From Harmothoe impar (Eukaryota > Annelida > Polychaeta > Phyllodocida > Polynoidae), in contig OX381714.1 in assembly GCA_947462335.1 (NCBI GenBank), forward strand, positions 20,122,618 to 20,186,617: DNA of 64,000 nucleotides. Reading direction: 5' to 3'. Positions 44,977-55,649 of the stretch are shown piece after piece. Numbering within the stretch: position 1 is the first letter of the stretch; each line of letters begins with the position of its first letter. A program made the translations under genes and the position numbers. The notes under the pieces are model-generated. The model worked only from the letters and a program-made list of their open reading frames with translations, was not told where the DNA came from and ran no database searches.

Positions 44977-45329
44977 GTAGGTGGTCTTAATCTCCATAAG
45001 GATAATCCCCTAGGCTAGATGGTACATAATTAGGTGTATCCTTACCAAGGTGGTAGGAGAATTAGGCCATCTAGCGTGTTGTTGCTGACGCTTCTACTGC
45101 TACTAGGTATTACAGGTAAGACATAGAATACTGCGCACTGGGTAGACTCTATTCTAGGTGTGGTGTGGAGTGGAGTAGTCACAGCATTAAGTTGACCTAC
45201 TTAAGTTCACCTGGCCATGCAGCCTCTCTCTATTCAGGTACATGCACTCGGGTACACGCTGCTGAGTGCAGCTACATTGTTAGCATCAGTGTTTACCTTT
45301 ACCATAAGGCCTGGTCAATCGGGTTTGAT

Positions 45330-45372
45330 AGGGTGGGTGGGTGGGGGGGGGGGGGGGGGTGGGGGTGGGGGT
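45330..45372 (+). repeat. Poly(G) / G-quadruplex-type tract
   Basis: GGGTGGGTGGGT followed by a run of about 17 G and further GGGGG blocks. Confidence 0.9.
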
Positions 45373-46540
45373 ATTTATGTACTTTACAGCTCTCTCCCCA
45401 TGTGGTCTCTTATACCTATGAATACTATCAATGTATCATAGCTATGTATAGGTAAATGGAGGTAAATATATCTAGGGAGAAGGACACATGGTTGAGTAGT
45501 AATAACAAAAGGCACAGGCACAGGAAAAGTATTTCACTTAATTGCCCCCCCCCCCGCCCCAAGCACACAGTCCTCTCCCCGTATGGTCTATGAACGCTAT
45601 GGATATAGGTAAATGTAATTATGTATTGTATGGGGAGAGGGAAATATGCTTGAGTAATGTTGAGTAATAGCATGTGCCCTATGTGAAGGCCATCTGGGAC
45701 CCAGTGGTGTGGACGTCGATTTGGCCGCCACACCCATGTGCTGGGTTTTCAATATAGATGTACTACTTTAGTTACTGCTGGTTGTTTAAGGCATGAGATG
45801 TGGTGTGTGCCTGATTGGGGCTGATTGGAGTGTAACAATGTTAGCAGGTTGAATGTTGGGACAATCACTCCGATATCAGAATTCTGGCCGGCTTTTGATA
45901 CATGTATTCACAAAAAGGATGTGCCACCAGATACATAGGATGTGAGACGACAACAAATATAGTTTACGTAGTGAATCTGATAGACACACTCACAACATTG
46001 TCTAGCTGAGAGAGAGTGTCAGAAAAAGTGTAGGATGGTAACATGGATGGGTCCATGGACTGACTCCAAAATATCAATCATAAAATAAACCTTGAGCAAA
46101 ATTTATCGCATGCATTGGAAAAACATCCACATTGGTTAATCACTCTAATGGGCCATACACATGTGATACCTGTGGTCACAATTTAATTTGCCATGGTATT
46201 TTATCTGCTAGGCAAACCAAACAGTCATAAATCCAACACCAATTGCACGGCACTGCTGGTATGCTATCATACAGCCATAATCCAGGAAGTCAGAGTTCCC
46301 ATGCTGTTATGATAACTCAGCTGCACATGCAGTGTTCATTCAGGTACATGTACATTGTGTCTTCTGCTAAGGGGGTGAATGGTCGGGTGCATAGCTCTAG
46401 GGTGTGTCGGACAGGTCCTGCTAACTCTTTAAGGTGGCCGGCGGGGATTGTAGTTCTGTAGCAGGACACCAGGGGGACACCAGGGGGCAATTCCACACAC
46501 TAGCACATGCTATATGGGATTTGATAAAACCTAGCTAATT

Positions 46541-46617
46541 TGGCATGGCTGAGACTAGAACCCCAGGTCTTTGGATTGGAAGGCAAATGCCATAACCATT
46601 ATACTATGGGATTTGCT
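46541..46617 (-). pseudogene. tRNA-like sequence (Gly-TCC-like), degenerate
   Basis: The minus strand carries an A-box-like TAGTATAATGGTTA, a loop CTTCCAA that would place anticodon TCC, and a B-box-like GGGTTCTAGTCTC at tRNA spacing. The acceptor arms do not pair and the T stem is mismatched. It is a decayed tRNA gene or the head of a tRNA-derived SINE. Confidence 0.5.
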
Positions 46618-46997
46618 GTGGTTGTATAAGTAGTAAGGTATATTTATCTTGCCTGGTATTGTTCTTACCATATTGTTATATCTTTTATTTCAAACATCAG
46701 AAACCATGCAAATATGCCCGGGACCATATGTTCAAAACACATTTTCTGGACAGATAATTTCATACAGAATATTGTGTTGACGTTTGAAGAAACTGTAGTT
46801 ACTTTTCAGTGTTATTTCATCCACAAATGCAGGCAAGTACTATGTAATCCTATTACAGGTCACTCAAGCTTTGTGGTTAAATATCTCAGAAACAAGCTCG
46901 GGACCCCCCTATTTTTTTCTTATTCTCTGAGAGTATAAATTCTTTGGAACATCTGGTATAAATATGGTGAAATCGTAGTTACTCCTAGCCTATACCC

Positions 46998-47191
46998 GCC
47001 GGCCACCTTAATGGGGCTACAATGTGCTGTGCCCTTTTGCGCTATGGTGCATGTTTTGAGTCTGGAGGGTAATGTGCCAGTGCTGCATGCATGCACCATG
47101 CCAACGCCTACAGGAGTGGGACATGCATGTATGCATCATGCCGACAAAATGCACAGCAACTTGCAGTCCTCTTGGCCCCTTGAAGGTTTAA
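46998..47191. mobile_element. TTAA fold-back MITE family, diverged copy
   Basis: Left GGCCACCTTAATGGGGC, internal GCATGCATGCACCATGCC and ATGCATCATGCCGAC, right CCCCTTGAAGGTTTAA. Confidence 0.6.
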
Positions 47192-47504
47192 TGTGGTCGG
47201 GTAGACCTTATGCTGGCTCATGTATGCCTAGATAAGAGTAGCTGCAGCGTTATGAGCTGCTCTTTCACATCCTCCCTCAGAAACACACCAAGCCATGGTA
47301 CAGTACCAGCAAAGATTAAGGGGATAATGAGTGTCTACATACTATCAATTTAATGGGTTCCTCTTTATAACTCTCTTCATCTATTTTCCTCAGATTTCTT
47401 TCCAATTTAGAAAAATGTGCAATGATATTCTGAAATGACAGAAAACGCCATACATTTACTGTGGGTATTTAGCTTACAGATAATGAAGTACAGTATCTAC
47501 TGTA

Positions 47505-47688
47505 CAGTCAACCCCGGGAGTCAACCCTCACTTCCTATGCAAGGAATAAGGAAAAATGGCTGAGGAAGCACGTTATCCGAGGAAGTCCAAATATAATGGA
47601 ACATATAGAAGAGGTTGCCAGGCACCTGTCCGAGGAAGTGAGGGATCCCAGGAAGTATTAAACTGTTCGAGGAAGTGAGGGTTGACTG
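47505..47688. mobile_element. TA-flanked MITE with CAGTCAACCCTCACTTCCTC ends (pogo/Tigger-like)
   Basis: CAGTCAACCC... after TA at 47503-47504 and ...GGGTTGACTG before TA at 47689-47690. Internal phrases (TTATCCGAGGAAGT) resemble pogo/Tigger subterminal sequence. No coding capacity. Confidence 0.85.
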
Positions 47689-48647
47689 TATATCTACAGT
47701 ATATTCTACTGCCCATGTATATACAGATCTACAGGCCTACACTGAGACCGAAGTATGTACTGTATACCTACAGTAGATTCCATCACCCTTCTACACTAAC
47801 TATCCATGGGCTATATTACATTAGTATTGGCTTTCCACCCATTAGTCTGAGACAGAAACACATCAATAATGATCATGGCCTCCAGTACGTGACTCGTGGC
47901 ACAGTCCTATTGCCACTGCCTGTGGTATATACACAAGTCATATATGTAGGCATCAAGTGTTCAATAACCACCGTGGGGGAAGACGCGGGAGTAAGCACGC
48001 AATTACTGAGATGAGACGCCCTGCTCCCTGGGTGCCTCCCCCATGTACACTGTTGGCATGGGGCGACGCTGCCCTCTTTTTGTGTTGCGGCTTCTGCGGG
48101 GACAAGGCAAGAAGGGATGGGATCGGTTTGGCTGGGGAAGGGGTGGGGCCAATAGAGAGTGGCGGGGGGTTGGGGGAGAGACCCGTGCTGGCAGGGGGGG
48201 GGGGGTACTCTCTCAGCTTTGCTTACCATGTATATATAAGAGCACTATGCCAAGGGAAAGGAACACTTTTTGTGTCATATATAGGGATTGCTTTTTAGGC
48301 AGATTTTAAAGTGAAGGATACCATTTCAGACATTGGCAGCTGTTTATAAGGGTATCTTTCAATTCGTTCTATCATATTCTTGGTCAACCATGATAAGGCT
48401 ATTTCGGTCCCGGTGACCCCTTGTTATGATGTAATGTTCATTTAACTAGTCACCCCTGATTGTGTGCTAAGTTTCCCATAAAAAAAACGTATGAATTCTA
48501 CAAGATCTCTTTCCCTATAGGGCACCCCTAGAGCGCCACATTTGGGGTGAGCACTGAACATCATGGTGACTATAGAAAAGATAAAAGAGTGCCCCCCCCC
48601 CCATGTGGGTAGGGAGGGTGCCAGGAGCCAGTGTCACTCCGACTTAC

Positions 48648-48762
48648 CCACAAGGCAGTGCGCGGCGAGCTGCTCTGGAGCAGATCCCAATGACTCACTT
48701 GGCGCCGTGAGCACGTTCGGAACCCGCTCGTTTAGCTCCCCAGGCAGGCAGACCGCGCCCAT
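48648..48762 (-). CDS. Possible first coding exon, unknown protein
   Basis: The minus strand has ATG followed by 38 codons (MGAVCLPGELNERVPNVL ... QLAAHCLV) and a strong donor GTGG|GTAAGT in phase 1. The segment is CpG-rich (GCGCGGCGAGC, GGCGCCGTGAGC) against an AT-rich background, as at a gene start. No domain is recognisable and no second exon was found. Confidence 0.35.
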
Positions 48763-49166
48763 TGTATTAGTTTTCTAGGAACCTCTGACACCGGGAGTTC
48801 GGCAACAGGGCCATAATGGAAAGTTTATGACGTTACCTCGGTGCATTCAGATGTTCTTCTGGGAGTAGTTGTGTGTGCTGGGTCTACCAATGTATTTTGC
48901 ATTATTAAAACTATCTTTGCGCTGATGACAAATGTTATGAATCTACGTCGTGCATTATCTTTGCAGTGATGAAGACATAAACTTAATAATGTACCATAAT
49001 CAATGGAATATAGCGCTATGCATCTATTATTATTCAGCGTAGTAAAAATCAAACATCACGTTAACGTTGACCTTCCTATTGGAAGGATTAAATATCACAG
49101 AATACATGTATATACATTCACAGAAATACCCACATGCCTTTATTCTGGGATTGAAGTGGGCGTCGA

Positions 49167-49167
49167 C

Positions 49168-49237
<70 letters not shown>
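49167..49237. repeat. (TA)n microsatellite
   Basis: About 34 TA units; the YIYIYI frames are artefacts. Confidence 0.98.
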
Positions 49238-49238
<1 letters not shown>

Positions 49239-49314
49239 CATCACACGAGCATGATGCATGCATGGCGTGAGGGATATTCCTAGCCTCACCTCGAGAAGCT
49301 CACGCCGCAGCTAC

Positions 49315-49475
49315 TCAGCCAAGTGAGCTTTTCCAACCGGCCTGTATTAGGGCCCACATGCGATCTGCCTTCTGCTGAGCACTGGGATCCATCAATTGGT
49401 AGCCGACTCTAGTAGACACAGGGCCACTTGTGTCTTTCCATGTTTGTATCTGCAGCACAGTTTGTTGACCGTATA
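49315..49475 (-). CDS. Probable terminal exon of an unidentified gene
   Basis: The pyrimidine-rich acceptor TTACTTTTTCTCCAG is followed by 2 nt completing a phase-1 codon and an open frame YGQQTVLQIQTWKDTSGPV ... RMWALIQAGWKSSLG ending at TGA. The length (161 nt), acceptor and composition suggest a real last exon of a minus-strand gene whose other exons lie above 49475. The phrase VLQIQTWK faintly recalls the strand VKIQLWRK of the module in the CUB gene, but the rest does not match. No exon upstream was found within the window. Confidence 0.45.
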
Positions 49476-49499
49476 CTGGAGAAAAAGTAAAATAAAAGG

Positions 49500-51760
49500 T
49501 GTGTTTGATCATAATTGAAACTCTCAGAACTTAGGCATATTAATAATTAATAAGGGAATATTTTATCATTGTAACCTTGGGTTTCAGCTAGGTGTAGCTA
49601 CACAGTCCTCTCGGACAGCCTCTAGTATCACACAGTGTAGCTACACAGTCCTCCACTTTCTAATAGTAGGTCTACATAAAATTGCCTCCTCTTGTTGAAA
49701 ATTATTTCTATAAATCATCAATGAGAGTCACATATACTGATAGATGTATTGTACATATATCTGCATCCTTCTAAGTGGTTCCATCTAACTATTTAGGACC
49801 AGACGGCAGAACGGATTTATCCGAGTCTGGGTTGTGAATGTATGTTTACACATACTATTTCTACATATACCTTAATAAAACTCTATAAAAAAACCCACGG
49901 TGGAAGGCTACGACAAAGGAATTCACACCATGGTTATATCGTATACCCTCACATAACCGAAGGTTAAGTTAGATGCCCCTCCTCTCGTACCTGAGTTATG
50001 TAACTATAACAGTGATAAAGTAGCTGGTAACCTCAGGTTGACGTGGTTCTATAGCAGTGGGCCCATCATGGCCAATGGGCATCATCATAACCCCCCACCT
50101 CCACCCATGTCCACAACCACCACCAAGTGTGCATGTATGCCAACATGCCTACTCCTTACATGGCCACTGTTTGTCTGGACCATCAGCATGTTGATCAATG
50201 ATATATCACAACAGTGAGACCACGGGGTAGGCTGCTGCTACATGTTATTGGCAGACCAGGACGTCGTACATCATCATTACTCTGTACACCATGTAGATAT
50301 AATCACTATGCTCACCGCCTCTGTACAATCGATGAGGCTGCCTATGCTATAGCTATACTTAGCAATACTTTTAGGGTATGATGTATGCATTAGGTATGGA
50401 TATCTTCTGTAACACTGGATGGTTTTTACATCAGCTTCATTGTTCTTATCTATTTGATATTAACATATTTCATTATTACAATAGTCATAATGTTCTAGTC
50501 ATAAACGGCTCTCTTTTTGAATAAGATGCAACAAGGAACAATCATTAGATGTAAACCAATATAATACAAGGGTATTGTACACGGCCAAAAAAGTTTTTAA
50601 AATTAGAAAATATTCTTTAGTAAATCGTCATATTCTCCAGGACTACGTATAAACTTCTAGTTTAAAGAAAATGTCATAAGATGTAGGATATAGTATATAT
50701 TTGAGATAATAAGAGATTTGAACTCAGGTACTCTGCATCATGAGTCCACAGTGCTAACCACTACACTATACTGGACACAGGTGACATTAGGAGTGTCCAG
50801 GTACAACCTATTCACAATACCTGCACCCTACTTGTACCCTAATCTCGGCCACGAGATTTGGCTGAGCTGGTTGCTGTGAGTACTGGGAATAGACCTAGTA
50901 CCAGTGGGAATGGCGCTATCCACTGATCATCTTGCTAAGGCCCTATAGGTTTATGAGCCATCAGTACAGCTCGTCTATTCCTTCTATATGTGTAATCAGC
51001 TAGCAGCCTTCTGCTCAGCCAACCAGGCCCAGAGCCAAATACCATTACTTCCACCACACTACACCCCCGCAATACACCCATCTATATGCTCCCAGGAAAT
51101 ATGCACTTTTTGCACAGTTTCCTGCATCAGCAGACAATATTTTGAGTCGGTGCAGAGCAGACGACATTTCACGTATATTTATAAGCAGTGCATAATGAGG
51201 AGTATTAACACGTGCCATTGAGGTAAGGGACATCTTTGGAATCATCAACATATATATACATATATACTTACATTCATTTGCTTATTACATATATTTTATT
51301 GGTGATCCATGCAGTCCTTACTTTAGGTAAATGATTCGGATGAACCTCCATAAACAATTACCGGTATATGTAGTGTATATTTCATTTTTGAAAGTAAAGC
51401 AGTGGTGGTCAATGTAAATTAAGATACTGTTGAGTTCCAAATCTTAGTTACAATATAATTAGCATAAACACCCTAAGTATTTGCTCTAAACCCATGTACA
51501 TGACATTCTGTACTAATCTTTATCAATAAGTATACATGCCCAGACACACTGTGTATTGATCTATGGCGGATACTATTATAGAATCTATATCAATATAGCG
51601 TACAGCGGCTACTCAATACAAGGGCGTTTCGGAACAGAATAGCTAACCTATGAACTTCATGTATATACGGTGTTTCTGCAAGTTGTACCTTCCAATCTGT
51701 AAAGCATATCTGCATTATTCACCTAGTGATTGCCATTAAGTAGGGTAGAATCATGGTATT
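49500..51760. other. Noncoding apart from a tRNA-like remnant
   Basis: No exon with matching splice sites recognised. A tandem CTACACAGTCCTC phrase occurs twice at 49586-49660. Confidence 0.5.
50711..50780 (-). pseudogene. tRNA-like sequence / SINE head
   Basis: The minus strand has TAGTGTAGTGGTTAGCAC (A box and a paired D arm), a loop CTCATGA and a B-box-like GAGTTCAAATCTC at tRNA spacing. The anticodon and acceptor stems do not pair well. It is probably a tRNA-derived SINE head rather than a working tRNA. Confidence 0.5.
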
Positions 51761-51767
51761 GTCATCC

Positions 51768-52206
51768 CAGGTTTGTCATACAGTAGTTTAGGAACAGGGT
51801 GTTGTAATGCCAGGGTTGTCATTCAGTAGGATCATGGTGTTGTCACCCAGGGTTGTGATACAGTAATGAAGGACCATGGTGTTGTCATGCCAGGGTTGCC
51901 ATACAGTAGTGTAGCATAATGGTGTTGTCACCCAGGGTTGTCATACAGTAGTGTAGCATCATGGTGCTGTCACCCAGGGTTGTCATACAGTAGTGTAGCA
52001 TTATGGTGTTGTCACCCAGAGTTGTCATACAGTAGTGTAGCATCATGGTGCTGTCACCCAGGGTTGTCATACAGTAGTGTAGCATTATGGTGTTGTCACC
52101 CAGAGTTGTCATACAGTAGTGTAGCATCATGGTGCTGTCACCCAGGGTTGTCATACAGTAGAGTAGAATGATGGTGCTGTCACCCAGGGTTGTCATACAG
52201 TAGAGG
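51768..52206. repeat. 42-bp minisatellite, about 10 copies
   Basis: GTTGTCATACAGTAGTGTAG then CATCATGGTGCTGTCACCCA, period exactly 42 bp in the right half (for example 51937, 51979). The left units are shorter and diverged. An alternating A/B pattern (ATTATGGTGTT versus ATCATGGTGCT) shows expansion by 84-bp dimers. Open frames on both strands are artefacts of the multiple-of-three period. Confidence 0.95.
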
Positions 52207-52924
52207 GGTGTGACATCCCATTACCATACACAGATACAGCGTGCCGTGACCACCAGCCAGCATCCCACTCACTCACACCTGGGGGTGCCAGAATCGTGCC
52301 AGAGTACATCTACAGCCTATACATGGGGCTTTATCGATCACTGTCTGGCTAAAGGTTATATATTCAGATGCATGCCCCGAACTGCCGACGGTAATAATAC
52401 CAAGCCATGAGTACAGACCTTCATATATGGCTAATCAACGTATCGGTTACTATTGCGATGTCTAATCGAGTTTTGGTGCACTTTTAACACGTACCGACTA
52501 GGAAATAGCTTCATTGCTATGTCAGCAACATCTCACAGATCAGTCGGTCGTGGTTATATCCGATAGACTGGGTCACTCGTGGGTTATCCTATACGTTATA
52601 AGAATAGGAATAAGACTACTAGTAATGACAAAACAATACGTTCACCAGGGCTTGGAATTACATTTTGTAGAAAGGGGATTAGGGAAATGGATTCTTTAAA
52701 AACCGAAGGGATTATGATAAAATGTTTTACTACCTCGGTGGCATCTTCCCCCTCGTTTGTCCAGCTTTCAAGATGAAAGAATCCCCTTCTTTCCCCCCGT
52801 GCTGGTTCTTTGTTCATAAACATGTATGAACATGCTGTCTTCTACGCAATATAAATATTGCCCATGGTCACATCGATCAATGACGCTTTGTTTTACTCTC
52901 ATTATAATTGTGATTTACTCAACC

Positions 52925-53025
52925 CTCTAACTAGGGACATGCTGCTATATGCCCTTCGTTGCTATGATGCATAAATGTGCTGCATTCATGTATCATACCG
53001 ACTCTACGGGCTTGATAAACTAGTG
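52925..53025. mobile_element. Fragment of TTAA fold-back family
   Basis: CAACCCTCTAACTAGGGACA then CTGCATTCATGTATCATACC match half of the family. Confidence 0.5.
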
Positions 53026-54727
53026 TCCACATGCGGTATGACGACAAGGGGCAAAGCAATTCAAACAACTATTCAACAAAAAATGGTTAAAGAATAATAA
53101 CACAAAACATGCATAGCATTTCTTCAGTATACAGCCTAAGTAGTGACCCTGAATGGGATAGCATGTTATGAGCCGAACTCATGCCATCTACACCTGTTTA
53201 TTGATTGACTACGACAGTGCTGTAAGGTTGGTGATTCCTCATACACGGAAATAAATATGATTCATCACTTTCAGCATCATCATGTTGATGTTTATAGCCA
53301 TACACGTAAAGCATATGCAGCCCCTCATAGGCATGAGCCTGATAGAGCAACTCTTGATTACCCATGCCATTATGTTCACAGTGAGTCTATTTATAAATAC
53401 ATTTAATCCTGTGTGGAAAATGCCTGGGTCTGTGTTACCTACAACCAGCCACATATGGCGAATGAATGCATATAGTCATACAAAGCCACTTGAAAAACAA
53501 CAACATGATCTAGCCCATATCCAAGAAAATGCCAAGAGTCCGTGAAGTACATGTGTTTATTCACTTGCTCTTAACATGACCTTTACCCAGATGCAAACAC
53601 GTGGAGTTGCTCACCCACTGCCTTCCTGCCGTGAGAAACTAGGGAAGTGAGCAGCCCCAGGTGAGCTGCTGGTAGTGAGGCCAGTAAGGGGGTGGTTCCC
53701 GGTAACCTGGTCTGTAAAGCTAGGTCCCGCCCGTCGAATTCCTTTTTTTTAACCTTACGATTTTCGGGTTGATTTTATGGAAGGGTAGATGTGCCGTCTA
53801 ACATACACATGATATATACATGAGACAGAAAGGTAGCTTTGTGACCTATCTTGTACATCTCTCTTTTATTTCAAAAATGTGCGATTCATGATATATGCCA
53901 AGGACAAAAACTATTATCGTTTAAGAGTTTTTTCTCTAGAATGCCTAATAATTGTCCGGTTGATAAACCATAAAGAAGGGCATGTAGCGAAACATATATC
54001 ATGGGGCTAGCTCTGTTTTGCTAGACACCGTAAGTTGATTGGTGACCAACTTTTGTTGATGTTTGGCCTGAGCTACTCACCTCATTTACCTGTTCTAACA
54101 CCCTGGATCACATTCCTGTGAAACCTTAGTCATTCTAACATCTGCTGTCAACAGTGTGATTGGTAATCCTACCTTTAATTAGCTTCCGTCTGGAACGCTC
54201 AATTGCATCCTTACCGAGTTAATGTTATTGGAGAGTAAGACTATTTAGTATCATTTTGTTTATGTTATTATTCATCATGTCTAGCAGGTAGAGATGCTGT
54301 GAGCTTCTCCTATAGTCTCCAGCTTATGTAAATTTCCCCTGAGGAATACAAGAGATGGTGTTATGGGAGGGACATGGACATTTCTTTTAATCGACAGGAT
54401 GAAATGGCCATTTCCACAGGGTGACATCGATGGCCCTTTCTTAACAATGGGACCCCCCCCCCCGCTCCCATCCAGGCCCCCACACCTGGGAAGTCTGAAC
54501 CAATTGGAAACCCACTCTATATCTATGCCTAGTGTACTTCTAGGAAACTATTCAATATGTCATATATCACCTGGTTTATGACCAGAATACACATTCAGCC
54601 CAGAGAGCCCCATATAGTGTTTAAGCCCTGGAGTTGCTCCAGGGTGGATGTCAGTGGCATCAGCTAGGGACCAGTCTAAAAGGGGATGAACAGTAGGACC
54701 CTTAATCCTATTCGCATACACATTAGC

Positions 54728-54967
54728 ACTTTAAGGTCCACATAGCGCTTTAATGTGCTATACTCTTTATATGCATGATGCCTGATTGCAATCCTGGTGA
54801 CTAACTCGCTAGTGCTGCATTCACGCATCAGGCCGACCATACCGAGTTGACACACTCCCATTGGGTCGGCATGATGCATGATTGAATGTAGCCTTGTCAA
54901 GTTACTCACTGGGGATGCATTAGTGCATCATGACGACAAATGTTTATGTGCAACAGTAAAGGGTTAA
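54728..54967. mobile_element. TTAA fold-back MITE, CCCTTTAAGG family
   Basis: Left ACTTTAAGGTCCACATAGCG, paired GCATGATGCATGATTG/CATTCACGCATC arms, right AGTAAAGGGTTAA. Confidence 0.8.
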
Positions 54968-55110
54968 GGCCCCACACTGGAGGGTAGAGTGAACGCTAAT
55001 GGGTATCTTTGTAGCCTACAAGAGCCAGACATCCTTTTGTATGCGGCAGCTGACAGCCTATCTAGGTATGATGGAGAGGGGCATTATGCATGGCCACCTT
55101 TTCTCTTTAG

Positions 55111-55355
55111 TTAACCCTTTAAGGGCCGCTTAGTGCTTTAATGTGCTATGTCCTTTGTCGTCCTGATGCATGAATGCAGCCCTAGGGAATTTACTTACCA
55201 GGGCCGCATTCATGCATCATGCTGACCCTGTGGGAGTGTACCAACCTGGTCAGATCGGCATTATTCATTAATACAGCCCCTGCTATAATAATATAGTCTC
55301 ATGACGACAAAAGTGCATGGTCCATTAAAGCAGTATGTGGTTGTTAAAGGGTTAA
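55111..55355. mobile_element. TTAA fold-back MITE, CCCTTTAAGG family (reference copy)
   Basis: TTAACCCTTTAAGGGCCGCT at the left and TTAAAGGGTTAA at the right, flanked by TTAA on both sides. The middle arms GATGCATGAATGCAGCCCT and AGGGCCGCATTCATGCATCA fold on each other. A TTAA duplication and CCCTTT tips fit a piggyBac-type non-autonomous element. Confidence 0.88.
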
Positions 55356-55488
55356 TTTCCCAGCAGCCTCCGGTGCCAGATGGATCTCAGGATGGATAGG
55401 CCTCTACAGGATTCATTTATGGCGCTGTACATTCCCATTGAGAGAAGAGCACGATGGATGGCACTTCCACCCTGCGAGTATATAATAT

Positions 55489-55642
55489 CAGTGGCGTGGC
55501 AAGCAGTTTCAAAGTAGGGGGGACTGAGGGGTATTTTGACCCTTTTGGACCCCTTTTTACTTGACCTTTTTGGTTTGACCTTTTTTTGGGGTTAGTCAAA
55601 AGTGGGGGGGGGGGACATGTCCCCCCGGTTGCCACGCCCCTG
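55489..55642. mobile_element. Short MITE with CAGKGGCGTGGCAA ends (hAT-like)
   Basis: CAGTGGCGTGGCAAGC at the left and the mirror of CAGGGGCGTGGCAACC at the right. CAGGGGCG tips are common in hAT-type elements. The AT-rich 8-mers at the flanks (TATAATAT, AATATATC) are similar but not identical. Confidence 0.75.
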
Positions 55643-55649
55643 AATATAT

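Noticed and set aside
47873..48309. Overlapping 88-118-codon frames on both strands as exons
   Set aside because: GC-rich and poly(G)-containing, but no frame has paired splice sites or domain content.
49315..49475. Another exon of the NPIPY-module gene
   Set aside because: Only VLQIQTWK is similar to the module strand; it lacks G-x-V-I-G and NPIPY, ends in a stop codon, and is 28 kb from exon A.
50711..50780. Functional tRNA-Met (loop CTCATGA)
   Set aside because: Anticodon and acceptor stems do not pair; better seen as a tRNA-derived remnant.
51885..52196. CRISPR-like array
   Set aside because: The 42-bp units are contiguous with no unique spacers, and the genome is eukaryotic. It is a minisatellite.
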